Assembly: GCA_933228675.1 (NCBI GenBank)
Contig: OW121743.1
Location: forward strand, 85,460,938-85,524,937
From: Stomorhina lunata
Taxonomy: Eukaryota > Arthropoda > Insecta > Diptera > Rhiniidae
Reading direction: 5' to 3'
DNA length: 64,000 bases
Shown here: in pieces, positions 24,440-37,964 of the stretch
Numbering within the stretch: position 1 is the stretch's first letter
Layout of the letters: each line of letters begins with the position of its first letter
Program-made: the position numbers and the translations under genes
Notes under the pieces: generated by a model
Databases searched by the model: none
What the model was told of the DNA's origin: nothing
The model's input: the letters and a program-made list of their open reading frames with translations, nothing else

Positions 24440-26325
24440 ACAATTTCAAAAATTGTTTCTATAGACAAAAATTGGTAAAAATTGTTTCTATAGACAAATT
24501 TTGGTAAAAATTGTTTCTACAGAAAAATTTTGGTAAAAATGTTTCTATAGACAAATTTTGGTAAATATTTTTTCTATAGAGATATTTTGTTAAAAATTAT
24601 TTCTATAAAAGAATTTTGGTAAAATTGTTTCTATAGAAAAATTTTAATAAAAATTGTTTCTATAGAAAAATTTTGGTAAAAATTGTTTCTAAAAAAAAAT
24701 GTTGGTAAAAATTGTTTCTATAGAAAAATTTTGTTAAAAATTGTTTTTATAGAAAAATTTTGGTAAAAATTTTTTCTATGGAAACATTTTGGGAAAAATT
24801 GTTTCTATAAAAACTTTTGGTAAAAATTTTTTCTATGGAAATATTTTGATAAGAATTGTTTCTATAGAAAATTTTTTGTAAAAATAGTTTCTATAGAAAA
24901 ATTTTTTATAGAAAAATGTTGGTAAAAATTTTTTCTGTAGAAAAATTTTGGTAAAAATTTTTTCTATAAAAAAATTTTGGTAAATATTTTTTTAGAAAAA
25001 TTTTGGTAAAAATTTTTTCTATAGAAAAATTTAGGTAAAAATTTTTTCTATAGAAAAATTTTGGTAAAAATTTTTTATATAGAAAAATTTTGGTAAAAAT
25101 TTTTTCTATAGAAATATTTTGGTAAAAATTTTGGTAAAAACAGATTCTATAGAAATTTGGGTAAAAAATATTTCTATAGAAAAATTTTGGTAAAGATTAT
25201 TTCCATAGAAAAATTTTGGTAAAAATTATTACTACAGACAAATTTTGGTAAAAATTATTTTTATGGAAAAATTTTGTAAAAATTGTTTCTATAGAAAAAT
25301 TTTGCTAAAAATTGTTTCTATAGAAAAATTTTACTAAAGATTGTTTCTATAGAAAAATTTTGCTAAAAATTATTTCTATAGAAAAATTTTGCTAAAAATT
25401 TTTTCTTTAGAAAAATGTTGGAAAAATTGTTTCTACAGAAAAAAATTGATAAAAAGTGTTTCTATACAAAAATTTTGATTAAATTGTTTCTATAGAAAAA
25501 ATTTGTTAAACATTGTTTTTATAGAAAAATTTTGGTAAAAATTTTTTCTATGGAAATATTTTGATAAAAATTGTTTCTATAGAAAATTTTTTGTAAAAAT
25601 TGTTTCTATAGAAAAATTTTTTATAGAAAAATGTTGGTAAAAATTTTTTCTGTAGAAAAATTTTGGTAAAAATTTTTTCTATAGAAAAATTTTGGTAAAT
25701 ATTTTTTTAGAAAAATTTTGGTAAAAATTTTTTCTATAGAAAAATTTTGGTAAAAATTTTTTCTTTAGAAAAATTTTGGTAAAAATTTTTTCTTTAGAAA
25801 AATTTTGGTAAAAACTGTTTCTATAGAAAAAATTTGGTAAAAAATTTTTCTATAGAAAAATTTTGGTAAAAATTATTTCTATAGAAAAATTTTGGTAAAA
25901 ATTATTACTACAGACAAATTTTGGTAAAAATTATTTCTATGGAAAAATTTTGTAAAAATTGTTTCTATAGAAAAATTTTGATAAAAATTGTTTCTATAGA
26001 AAAATTTTGGTAAAAATTGTTTCTATAGAAAAATTTTGGTAAAAATTGTTTCTATAGAAAAATTTTGGTAAAAATTGTTTCTCTAGAAAAATTTTGGTAA
26101 AAATTGTTTCTATAGAAAAAATTAGGTAAAAATTGTTTCTCTAGAAAAATTCTGGTAAAAATTTTTTCTATAGAAAAATTTTGGTAAAAATTATTTCTGT
26201 AGAAAAATTTTGGTAAAAATTATTACTACAGACAAATTTTGGTAAAAATTATTTCTATGGAAAAATTTTGGTAAAAATTGTTTCTATAGAAAAATTTTGG
26301 TAAAAATTGTTTCTATAGAAAAGTC
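24440..26325. repeat. Palindrome-core minisatellite M5 (29-bp units, opposite orientation to M4)
   Basis: Units read AAATTGTTTCTATAGAAAAA with a TTTTGGTAA linker, the reverse complement of the M4/M8/M9 type. A block of variant units recurs about 715 bp apart (GGAAATATTTTGATAA at 24838 and 25553, each followed by the same odd units, including a shortened ATATTTTTTTAG unit). This shows a higher-order duplication. Confidence 0.92.
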
Positions 26326-27239
26326 ATGTCTTTAAAAATTTTTGGTTAATTTTTTTGCTTAATTAATTTTGGCCATTTGAATATCATTATCTCGGAAAAA
26401 AGTGTGCTAAAGCAATTAACTGAAATAGTTTTCCCTAATTACTGGATGATCTTCCAAAGTAACCCAACACTTACAAATTTTCCAAGATCTCGAATATTAT
26501 ATCATGAATTTAAGGAAAACCCATTACCCAAAAGCGAATGAATCATTGCGTTTTCGTGCGTTGCAACAAAATTAAAAGAAGAAAATGAATTGAACATAAA
26601 AACTTGTTAGTAAAATTTGATGTTAGTTTAGTTTTTTTTTATCTTTTTAAACACTTTAGATGTTTTAAGGTATTTCTTCAGTTTTTACTTTCTTTACATT
26701 TTGCTACTTATGAGCGAACATTTTTAATACTTTTCTTGCATTTAAGGAAGTAATTGTTTTTGGGTTTATTTCTTTCTTTTTTTCTGGTTTAACTTCCGGC
26801 ATTAATGGTTAAATTAAGCAAAATTTTACTTGAATATTTTAATGTGTTTGAAATATATTTTTAAATTGTTTTGATTGTTTTTTCGTTTCATGTTTAGATT
26901 GAGGGATTTGTGTTATCTCAAATAATTGACCTCAAATTTCTATTTGTTGATATAGTTTTTACTTTTATTTTATTTGTTGTTTTTTTTTTGTATATATTTG
27001 GGTGAATTTGTCACCTAATTACTAACAAAAAGACTAAATAATAAGGAGATATGATAAATATTAGTCATCAATTGGAAATTAGGTAGAAGGTAATTTTAGT
27101 CATGTAGATTTACTAATAACAAAACCTACTCCATTTACTTAAGTATTTTGGAATGGTTTAAAATGACCATGAAATTTGGCCATACAAATTGTGTGAGGTA
27201 TATCTCTTGGGAGAAGGAACCAATTTGTTGCTAATATTC
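26326..27239. other. Unique AT-rich spacer, no gene seen
   Basis: No repeat or gene recognised. Confidence 0.45.
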
Positions 27240-28495
27240 TTTAATTTGGTGCACAAATTGTTTGTATAGAAAAATTTGTTAAATTTTTTTTTCTATAGAA
27301 AAATTTTGGTAAACATTTTTCCTTAAAAATTTTTGATTAAAATTTTATTTTAGAAAATTTTCACTGAAAATCTTTCTATAAAAAATTTTCAGTTAAAATT
27401 TTTCTATAGAAAATTTTTGGTTTCAATTTTTCTGTAGAAAATTTTTTGAACAGAAAATTTTCTGTTAAAATGTTTCTATTGAAAATTTTCGCTAAAAATT
27501 TTTCTATAAAAAATTTCTACAGAAAATTTTCGGTTAAAAATTTTCTATAGAAAATTTTCGGTTAAAAATTTTCTATAGAAAATGCTCGGTTAAAAATTTT
27601 CTAAAGAAAATTTTCGGTTAAAAATTTTCTAAAGAAAATTTTCGGTTAAAAATTTTCTAAAGAAAATTTTCGGTTAAAAATTTTCTATAGAAAATTTTCG
27701 GTTAAAATTTTTCTATAGAAAATTTTCGGTTAAAATTTTTCTACAGAAAATTTTCGGTTAAAATTTTTCTATAGAAAATTTTCGGTTAAAATTTTTCTAT
27801 AGAAAATTTTCGGTTAAAATTTTTCTATAGAAAATTTTCGGTTAAAATTTTTCTATAGAAAATTTTCGGTTAAAAATTTTCTATAGAAAATTTTCGGTTA
27901 AAAATTTTCTATAGAAAATTTTCGGTTAAAAATTTTCTATAGAAAATTTTCGGTTAAAAATTTTCTATAGAAAATTTTCGGTTAAAAATTTTCTATAGAA
28001 AATTTTCGGTTAAAGATTTTCTATAGAAAATTTTCGGTTAAAAATTTTCTATAGAAAATTTTCGGTTAAAAATTTTCTATATAAAATTTATGGTTAAAAA
28101 TTTTCTATAGAAAATTTTCGGTTAAAAATTTTCTATAGAAAATTTTTGATTAAAAATTTTCTATACAAAATTTTCGGTTAAAAATTTTCTATACAAAATT
28201 TTCGGTTAAAAATTTTCTATACAAAATTTTCGGTTTTCTATACAAAATTTTCGGTTAAAAATTTTCTATACAAAATTTTCGGTTAAAAATTTTCTATACA
28301 AAATTTTCAGTTAAAAATTTTCTATACAAAATTTTCGGTTAAAATTTTGCTATAGAAAGTTTTCAGATAAAATTTTTCTGTCGAAAATTTTCAGTTAAAA
28401 TTTTTCTGTCGAAAATTTTCAGTTAAAATTTTTCTGTAGAAAATTTTCGGTTAAAATTTTTCTATAGAAAATTTTCGGTTAACTTTTTTATATAG
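27240..28495. repeat. Palindrome-core minisatellite M6 (28-bp units, CGGTT linker)
   Basis: About 44 units of ATTTTCTATAGAAAATTTT with the linker CGGTTAAAA. The left edge carries degenerate units. Blocks of units with CTAAAGAA (27600-27665) and CTATACAA (28165-28335) variants form local runs. The linker changes to TTGGTAAAAATTG at about 28500 without a gap. Confidence 0.92.
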
Positions 28496-29600
28496 AAAAA
28501 TTTGCGTTCAAATTTTTCTATACAAAAATTTTGGTAAAAATTGTATCTATAGAAAAATTTTGCTAAAAAATTATTTCCATAGAAATATTTTGGTAAAAAT
28601 TGTTTCTATACAAAAATTTTGGTAAAAATTGTTTCTATAGAAAAATTTTGGTAAAAATTGTTTCTATAGAAAAATTTTGGTAAAAATTGTTTCTATAGAA
28701 AAATTTTGGTAAAAATTGTTTCTATAGAAAAATTTTGGTAAAAATAGTTTCTCAAAAAAAAATGGTAAAAATTGTTTCTATAGAAAAATTTTGGTAAAAA
28801 TTGTTTCTATAGAAAAATTTTGGTAAAAATTGTTTCTATAGAAAAATTTTGGTAAAAATTGTTTCTATAGAAAAATTTTGGTAAAATTTGTTTCTATAGA
28901 AAAATTTTGGTAAATATTGTTTCTATAGAAAAATTTTGGTAAAAATTGTTTCTATAGAAAAATTTTGCTAAAAATTGTTTCTATAGAAAAATTTTGCTAA
29001 AAATTGTTTCTGTACAAAAATTTTGGTAAAAATTGTTTCTGTACAAAAATTTTGGTAAAAATTGTTTCTATAAAAAAATTTAGGTAAAAATTGATTCTAT
29101 ACAAAAATTTTGGTAAAAATTGATTCTAGAAAAATTTAGGTAAAAATTAATTCTATAGAAAAAGTTAGGTAAAAATTCATTCTATAGAAAAATGTAAAAA
29201 TTATTTCTATTGAAAAATTTTGGTAAAAATTATTTCTATAGAAAATTTTCGTAAAATTGTTTCTATAGAAAAATTTTGGTAAAAATTGTTTCTATGCAAA
29301 AATTTTGGTAAAAATTGTTTCTATAGAAAAATTTTGTTGAAAATTGTTTCCTTGGAAAAATGTTGTTTACATTTTTTTCTATAGAAAAATTTCGGTAAAA
29401 ATTGTTTTCATAGAAAAATTCAGTAAAAATTGTTTCTATATAAACATTTGTGTAAAAATTGTTCCTATAGAAAAATTTTGGTAAAAATTGTTTCCATAGA
29501 AAAATGTTGGTAAAATTGTTTTTATAAAAAAATATAGGTACAAATTTTTCCTATAGAAAAATTTTGTTAAGAATTAATTCTATAATTAAATTTTTTTCAT
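28496..29600. repeat. Palindrome-core minisatellite M7 (29-bp units, TTTTGGTAA linker)
   Basis: The same unit as M5 in the same orientation, joined directly to M6. The right edge degenerates progressively from about 29060. Confidence 0.92.
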
Positions 29601-30369
29601 TTCGATAATCATTTTATATTATAAAATCTCAGATACATATTTGTTAGCATCATAAATAATAATTATTTTTTAGAATCGAAATATGATCTTTAACTTTTTA
29701 TAGCATTCGGAAGAAAAGTGAATTGTTTTAATGTTTTTAAATTTTAAAAATTGTAATAAATAGTTTATTTAACTCTTAAACTATTTCAGATAAAAAACGG
29801 AACATTTAACTTCTTTCCTGTCCTCTGACCTCCCAGAAAAATTCACAAGTAAAAGAGATGCTATAAAACACTAACTTTAAAATTTTCCCATAAAAAACGG
29901 AGAAACAAGATTGTAAAAAGATATAACAGATGTAAGTATTTTGCAACAGATAAAGACGGATAAAGTCCATCAACTTAGGTGGCAATTAAACTCGGACATA
30001 AAGTAACAAGTACCTCTTTAACATTTAAACTAAATAAATGTCATATAAAAAAGATGGAAATATCATCATTCATTCGTTCATTCATATGAGAGTTTCTTTT
30101 TTATGAATGAAAATGTAAATGATAGTAATAATTTTTAATAATACCAAGTTTTTTTTATACAAAACAACTCTTACAAATAAACACTAAAGTATACTTATGA
30201 GTCTGTATGACCCAGAAAACTGAAAAAATGAGATACACAAAAAAATTAATTTGACAAGATATAAAATGACAAAAAAAAATTCCCACCAATCTTGACCACC
30301 AATGATGTACTTTGGAAATACACAGAGAGGAATTAGTAGCAACATTTTTCCACAGAATTTTGTTTGTCA
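29601..30369. other. Unique spacer, no gene seen
   Basis: The minus-strand frame at 30155-30370 has no recognised family and is not called. Confidence 0.45.
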
Positions 30370-31610
30370 AAACTTTACTAAAGAAACAATTTGTAGCTAA
30401 ATTTTTTTATAGAAACAAGATTTTGCAAAATTTTTCTACAGAAACAATTTTTACCAAAATTTTTCTATAAAAACATTTTTACCCAAATTTTTCTATAGAA
30501 ACATTTTTACCCAAATTTTTCTATAGAAACATGTTTACCAAAATTTTTCTATAGAAACAATTTTTACCAAAATTTTTCTAAAGAAACAATTTTTACCAAA
30601 ATTTTTCTTAGAAACATTTTTACCAAAATTTTTTTATAGAAATATATTAAGCAAAATTTTTGTACAAAAACATTTTTTACCAAAATTTTTTTAGAGATGA
30701 AATTTTACCAAAATTTTTCTAAAAATACAATTTTTTCCAAAATGTTTCTTTAGAAACATTTTTATCAAAATTTTTCTATATAAAAAAATTTTACCAAAAT
30801 TTTTCCAAATAAAAAAAATTTACCAAAATTTTTCCAAATAAAAAAATTTTACCAAAATTTTTCTATATAAAAAAATTTTAACAAAATTTTTCTATATAAA
30901 AAAATTTTACCAAAATTTTTCTATATAAAAAAAATTTACCAATATTTTCTATATAAAAAAATTTTCCCAAAATTTTTCTTTATAAAAAAATTTTACCAAA
31001 ATTTTTCTATATAAAAAAATTTTACCAATATTTTCTATATAAAAAAATTTTCCCAAAATTTTTCTTTATAAAAAAATTTTACCAAAATGTTTCTATATAA
31101 AAAAATTTTACCAATATTTTCTATATAAAAAATTTTCCCAAAATTTTTCTTTATAAAAAAATTTTACCAAAATTTTTCTATATAAAAAAATTTTACCAAA
31201 ATTTTTTTATATAGAAAAATTTTGGTAAAATTTTTTTTATATAAAAAAGTTTTACCAAAATTTTTCTATATAAAAAAATATTACCAAAATTTTTCTATAT
31301 ACAAAAATTTTATCAAAATTTTTCTATATAAAAAAATTTTACTAAAATTTTTCCATATAAAAAAATTTTACCAAAATTTTTCTATATAAAAAAATTTTAC
31401 CAAAATTTTTCTATAGAAACATTTTTACCAAAAATTTTCTATAGAAACATTTTTACTAACATTTTTCTATAGAAACATTTTTACAAAATTTTTTTTATGG
31501 AAACATTTTTACAAAAATTTTTCTATAGAAACATTTTTACAAAAAATCTTCTATAGAAACATTTTTACTAAAATTTTTCTTTGTGTATAGAAATTTGTAC
31601 CAGAAAGTCT
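30370..31610. repeat. Palindrome-core minisatellite M8 (29-bp units)
   Basis: Units read ACCAAAATTTTTCTATAGAA or the derived CTATATAAAAAAATTTT form. A three-unit higher-order repeat of 86 bp is visible: ACCAATATTTTCT recurs at about 30938, 31024 and 31110. One inverted unit (GAAAAATTTTGGTAAAA) lies at 31213-31232. Confidence 0.92.
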
Positions 31611-32449
31611 CAGAAATAATATGAACATATGAATGGATACTGACTGACTACTGTTTCTCTGCTGCCAGTAGTAGCAGCCATACAAGTATGATTTTAAGTA
31701 GCAGTTTATAATTTTAAATCTCTTAGTAACTTGTCATAATTAAATTAAAACATTAACATCACAGGTTGTAAGACCAACTACAAAAAAAGACAAATAAAAT
31801 TAAAAAAAAAAGAAGAAAGACAGATTTTTGGAGAAACATTTTGAGGTGTTTGTAGCCATAATTCGGGCAAGTTCAAAAAGCAGCCAATGAAATTATTTAC
31901 ACATCTCACACATCGTACAAAGCTAAAAACTACAAGAAACCAGATTTAAAAACGGCCCAAAACTCACATCAAGAAAAAGGTCATTAAACGGTCTTTAAAT
32001 CAAGAAATAAAAAAAAGAAAAGAACATTTTGGTGTTATTCACACATTTCGTACTCGTATGATTTTGTCTTTTATTAAATAAATTAATATCTTTTAGTTAA
32101 AAAGAAAACAGTAGCATTTTACATTCTTTTTACGTCTTAACTTTGTTTGAATGGGTCTTTTTGGCGGTTAAAATGTTTTAACTTGTTTTCCAACTGAACA
32201 TTTTCGTCTGTCTTGAGGCCGGGAGTTTGAAAGTTTTCAACATCATGATATGATCATGAGGTTGTTGGTTATTTGGTGATCGTTAAAACTATTAAACGTT
32301 ATGATTAAGAAGAAAAGACTAATGGACGGACGAAAAGGTAGAGACTCGGTGTAAAGGAAATAAAGTTTATATTTGTTCTTTGTGTGGCAAAGGCTAAAGC
32401 AGAAGCTTAAAAAAAGCTATTCGTTTTTAAAAAAGATACAATTATTACA
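31611..32449. other. Unique spacer, no gene seen
   Basis: No feature recognised. Confidence 0.45.
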
Positions 32450-35400
32450 AACATTTTTCTGTAGAAACAATTTTTACCAAAATTTTTGTGTAGAAAAAAT
32501 TTTTACCAAAATTTTTCTATAGAAACAATTTTTACCAACATTTTTCTATAGAAACAATTTTTACCAAAATTTTTCTATAGAAACAATTTTTACGAAAATT
32601 TTTTTATAGAAACAATTTTAACCAAAATTTTTGTGTAGAAACAATTTTTACCAAAATTTTTCTATAGAAACAATTTTAACCAAAATTTTTGTGTAGAAAC
32701 AATTTTTACCAAAATTTTTCTATGGAAACAATTTTACTAAAGTTTTCTATAGAAACAATTTTAACCAAAATTTTTGTGTAGAAACAATTTTTACCAAAAG
32801 TTTTCTATAGAAACAATGTTTACCAAAATTTTTCTATGGAAACAATTTTACTAAAGTTTTCTATAGAAACAATTTTTACCAAAATTTTTCTATGGAAACA
32901 ATTTTACTAAAGTTTTCTATAGAAACAATTTTAACCAAAATTTTTGTGTAGAAACAATTTTTACCAAAATTTTTCTATAGAAACAATTATTACCAAAATT
33001 TTTCTATAGAAACAATTTTTACCAAAATTTTTCTATAGAAACAATTTTTACAAAAATTTTTCTATAGAAACAATTTTTACAAACATTTTTCTATAGAAAC
33101 AATTTTTACAAAAAATTTTCTATAGAAACAATTTTTACCAAAATTTTTCTATAGAAACAATTTTAACCAAAATTTTTGTGTAGAAACAATTTTTACCAAA
33201 AGTTTTCTATAGAAACAATGTTTACCAAAATTTTTCTATAGAAAAAATTTTTCTATAGAAACAATTTTTACCAAAATTTTTCTATAGAAACAATTTTTAC
33301 CAAAATTTTTCTATAGAAACAATTTTTACAAAAATTTTTCTATAGAAACAATTTTTACAAACATTTTTCTATAGAAACAACTTTTACAAAAATTTTTCTA
33401 TAGAAACAATTTTTACCAAAATTTTTCTATAGAAAAAATGTTTACCAAAATTTTTCTAAAGAAACAATTTTTACCAAAATTTTTCTATAGAAACAATTTG
33501 TACCAAAATTTTTCTATGGAAACAATTTTTACCAAAAGTTTTCTATAGAAACAATTTTTACCAAAATTTTTCTATAGAAACAATTTTTACCAAAATATTT
33601 CTATAGAAACAGTTTTTACAAAAATTTTTCTATAGAAACAATTTTTACCAAAATTTTTCTATAGAAAAAATGTTTACCAAAATTTTTCTAAAGAAACAAT
33701 TTTTACCAAAATTTTTCTATAGAAACAATTTGTACCAAAATTTTTCTATGGAAACAAATTTTACCAAAATTTTTCTATAGAAACAATTTTTACCAAAATT
33801 TTTCTATAGAAACAATTTTTACCAAAATTTTTCTATAGAAACAATTTTTACCAAAATTTTTCTAAAGAAACAATTTTTACCAAAATTTTTCTAAAGAAAC
33901 AATTTTTACCAAAATTTCTCTAAAGAAACAATTTTTACCAAAATTTTTCCATAGAAACAATTTTTACCAAAATTTTTCCATAGAAACAATTTTTACCAAA
34001 ATTTTTCTATAGAAATAATTTTTACCAAAATTTTTCTATAGAAACAATTTTAACCAAAATTTTTCTAAAGAAACAATTTTTACCAAAATTTTTCTAAATA
34101 AACAATTTTTACCAAAATTTCTCTAAAGAAACAATTTTTACCAAAATTTCTCTAAAGAAACAATTTTTACCAAAATTTTTCCATAGAAACAATTTTTACC
34201 AAAATTTTTCTATAGAAACAATTTTTACCAAAATTTTTCTATAGAAACAATTTTTACAAAAATTTTTCTATAGAAACAATTTTTACAAAAATTTTTCTAT
34301 AGAAACAATTTTTACCAAAATTTTTCTATAGAAAAAATGTTTACCAAAATTTTTCTAAAGAAACAATTTTTACCAAAATTTTTCTATAGAAACAATTTGT
34401 ACCAAAGTATTTCTATGGAAACAATTTTTACCAAAATTTTTCTATAGAAACAATTTTTACCAAAATTTTTCTATAGAAACAATTTTTACCAAAATTTTTC
34501 TATAGAAACAATTTTTACCAAAATTTTTCTAAAGAAACAATTTTTACCAAAATTTCTCTAAAGAAACAATTTGTACCAAAATTTTTCTATGGAAACAAAT
34601 TTTACCAAAATTTTTCTATAGAAACAATTTTTACCAAAATTTTTCTATAGAAACAATTTTTACCAAAATTTTTCTATAGAAACAATTTTTACCAAAATTT
34701 TTCTAAAGAAACAATTTTTACCAAAATTTTTCTAAAGAAACAATTTTTACCAAAATTTCTCTAAAGAAACAATTTTTACCAAAATTTTTCCATAGAAACA
34801 ATTTTTACCAAAATTTTTCCATAGAAACAATTTTTACCAAAATTTTTCTATAGAAACAATTTTTACCAAAATTTTTCTATAGAAACAATTTTAACCAAAA
34901 TTTTTCTAAAGAAACAATTTTTACCAAAATTTTTCTAAATAAACAATTTTTACCAAAATTTCTCTAAAGAAACAATTTTTACCAAAATTTTTCCATAGAA
35001 ACAATTTTTACCAAAATTTTTCTATAGAAACAATTTTTACCAAAATTTTTCTATAGAAACAATTTTTACAAAAATTTTTCTATAGAAACAATTTTTACAA
35101 AAATTTTTCTATAGAAACAATTTTTACCAAAATTTTTCTATAGAAAAAATGTTTACCAAAATTTTTCTAAAGAAACAATTTTTACCAAAATTTTTCTATA
35201 GAAACAATTTGTACCAAAGTATTTCTATGGAAACAATTTTTACCAAAATTTTTCTATAGAAACAATTTTTACCAAAATTTTTCTATAGAAACAATTTTTA
35301 CCAAAATTTTTCTATAGAAACAATTTTTACCAAAATTTTTCTATAGAAACAATTTTTACCAAAATTTTTCTATAGAAACAATTTTTACCAAAATTTTTCT

Positions 35401-36860
35401 AAAGAAACAATTTTTACCAAAATTTTTCTAAAGAAACAATTTTTACCAAAATTTCTCTAAAGAAACAATTTTTACCAAAATTTTTCCATAGAAACAATTT
35501 TTACCAAAATTTTTCTATAGAAATAATTTTTTATAAAATTTTTCTATAGAAACAATTTTTACCAAAATTTTTCTATAGAAACAATTTTTACCAAAATTTT
35601 TCTAAAGAAACAATTTTTACCAAAATTTTTCTAAAGAAACAATTTATACCAAAATTTCTCTAAAGAAACAATTTTTACCAAAATTTTTCCATAGAAACAA
35701 TTTTTACCAAAATTTTTCTATAGAAATAATTTTTAGCAAAATTTTTCTGAAGAAACAATTTTTACTAAAATTTTTCTATAGAAACGTTTTTTACCAAAAT
35801 TTTTTTATTAAGACAAATGTTTACCAAAATTTTTCTAAAGAAACAATTTTTAACAAAGTTTTTTATAGAAACAATTTTTACCAAAATTTTTCTATAGAAA
35901 CAATTTGTACCAAAATTTTTCTATGGAAACAATTTTTACCAAAATTTTTCTATAGAAACAATTTTTACCAAAACTTTTCTATAGAAACAATTTTTACCAA
36001 AATTTTTCTATAGAAACAATTTTTACAAAAATTTTTCTATAGAAACAATTTTTACCAAAATTTTTCTATAGAAACAATTTTTAAATAAATTTTTCTATAG
36101 AAACAATTTTTAAATAAATTTTCTATAGAAACAATTTTTACCAAAATTTTTCTATAGAAACAATTTTAACCGAAATTTTTCTATGGAAACAATTTATACC
36201 TTAATTTTTTAAAGAAACAATTTTCACTCAAATTTTTCTATAGAAACAATTTTTAACAAATTTTTTTTATAGAAAAATTTTTTATCAAATTTTTTTTATA
36301 GAAAAATTTTTTATCAAAATTTTTCTAAAGAAACAATTTTTACCAAAATTTTTCTATAGAAACAATTTTTACCAAAATTTTTCTATAGAAACATTTTTAC
36401 CAAAATTTTTCTATAGAAACAATTTTTAAATAAATTTTTCTATAGAAACAATTTTTACCAAAATTTTTCTCTAGAAACAAATTTTACAAAAATTTTCCTA
36501 CAGAAAAAAGTTTTACCAAAAGTTTTCCTTAGGAACAATTTTTACCAAAATTTTCTATAAAAACAATTTTTACCAAAATTTTTCTATAAAAAAATTTTTT
36601 ACCAAAATTTTTCTATAGAAACATTTTTTACAAAAATTTTTCTCTAGAAACAATTTTTTCCAAAATTTTTCCATAGAAACAATTTTAACCAAAAATTTTC
36701 TATAGAAACAATTTTTACCAAATTTTTTCTGTAGAAACAATTTTTACCTAAATTTTTCTATAGAAAAAATTTTTATCAAAATTTTTTTTAAAAACAATTT
36801 TTAACAAAATTTTTTTATAGAAACAATTTCTAACAAAATTTTTCTCTAGAAACATTTTTT
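32450..36860. repeat. Palindrome-core minisatellite M9, largest array (29-bp units, about 150 copies)
   Basis: Units read CAATTTTTACCAAAATTTTT with a CTATAGAAA core. Variant units mark a higher-order repeat. The run GTACCAAAATTTTTCTATGG followed by AAACAAATTTTACC occurs at about 33732 and again 841 bp later, and the units around it match in order. Further right the same comparison gives 812 bp, one 29-bp unit less, through loss of one TCTCTAAAG unit. The left part (32450-33300) uses variants with TTTGTGTAGAAA. Edges are degenerate, the centre homogeneous. Confidence 0.93.
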
Positions 36861-37964
36861 TTGTGTTTAGTTAATGACGATCTACTGTTCTACGTTAATA
36901 GTTCTCAATGTTGGAATAGATTTTTCGAAATCAATTCTTTTACATTCTGCTTTACCAAATAGTAAATGACAACGGATGCGAGTAAATATTAAAAGCGAGT
37001 TAAGTGACAAAACTAAAGCGCACGTCAAAAAGGTGCGTCTTCCCTTTATTTATTTGGTTAGTAGACTCTATATTTTAGAGTTTTCGTCATGGCTAGGCTG
37101 TTAAATCTAAAGCATTAGTAAGCGCGAGATTTAACGCTTAAAACATGTCAAAATTGTCAATGTTCTTATTTCATTTTTTTTTTATTGCGTCGGTATCACT
37201 AATGTTTTGTCAGTCTGTCGTCATCTTTAGCAAGTGTGTCATATCAGTTAACTCTTTCCATAAATGTTGGCTAACTTTGAAGTTTATCTCTTGAACTTGT
37301 TTAAGCCATGTTGATGTCTTTTTTGCTGCTGTCGATTATTAAAACTAGAGTAGTTACCGGGGAGGTAGAATGGATGGTATGTATATACAAACGAGATCGG
37401 CTTATTTTCTTTCATCTTAAGTTTTATTATCTGACGTTTTTTCCTCCGTGCGTTGACAAATGTTTGTTCATTCATTCTTTTTAAGTTGTTCAAAATTTTC
37501 TTTGAAGTGTGATTCACATAATCATACTCGTATTTATCTGGTTTTTATGTTTGTTGGGATTTTGGCATCACATCAATTTTTTATTTTTGTTTTTGTCATA
37601 CACCGGAACTTAAATGTTTGTTCATAATTCTGTTAAGATTTCGTAGTTCTTCCTGTTTATCTAAGATACCAATGGTGATACATGGATGTATGTGATAGAG
37701 TTATTTAGCACTAGGTAAAATCAACGAAAAAGAGTTTAAAGAGACTCGAAGTCGTTAATATTTGATTACGACATTCCAGAGATAATATCTTAGTAAAATT
37801 ATGAAAGAGAAGATCTCGAATTAAGGAGTGTTCTGAATCAAATTTGTAGTTGTATTTAGTTAAATAAAACTCAAATCGTGCAATTAAAAAATTCATAAAA
37901 ATAAACGGATTTTATTTTAATATTGTACAAATTTATACGGTATAAAAATTTGAATGTAATATTT
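36861..37964. other. Unique sequence, no gene seen
   Basis: A lysine-rich 77-codon minus-strand frame at 37284-37517 and a 61-codon frame at 37711-37896 match no family I know. No splice or promoter evidence supports them, so they are left uncalled. Confidence 0.45.

Noticed and set aside
16780..36860. CRISPR-like appearance of regular short repeats with spacers
   Set aside because: The linkers are near-identical within each array, the sequence is clearly eukaryotic, and no cas genes are present. These are minisatellites.
37284..37517. 77-codon basic minus-strand frame
   Set aside because: No recognisable domain, no supporting regulatory or splice signals, and a length expected by chance in AT-rich DNA.
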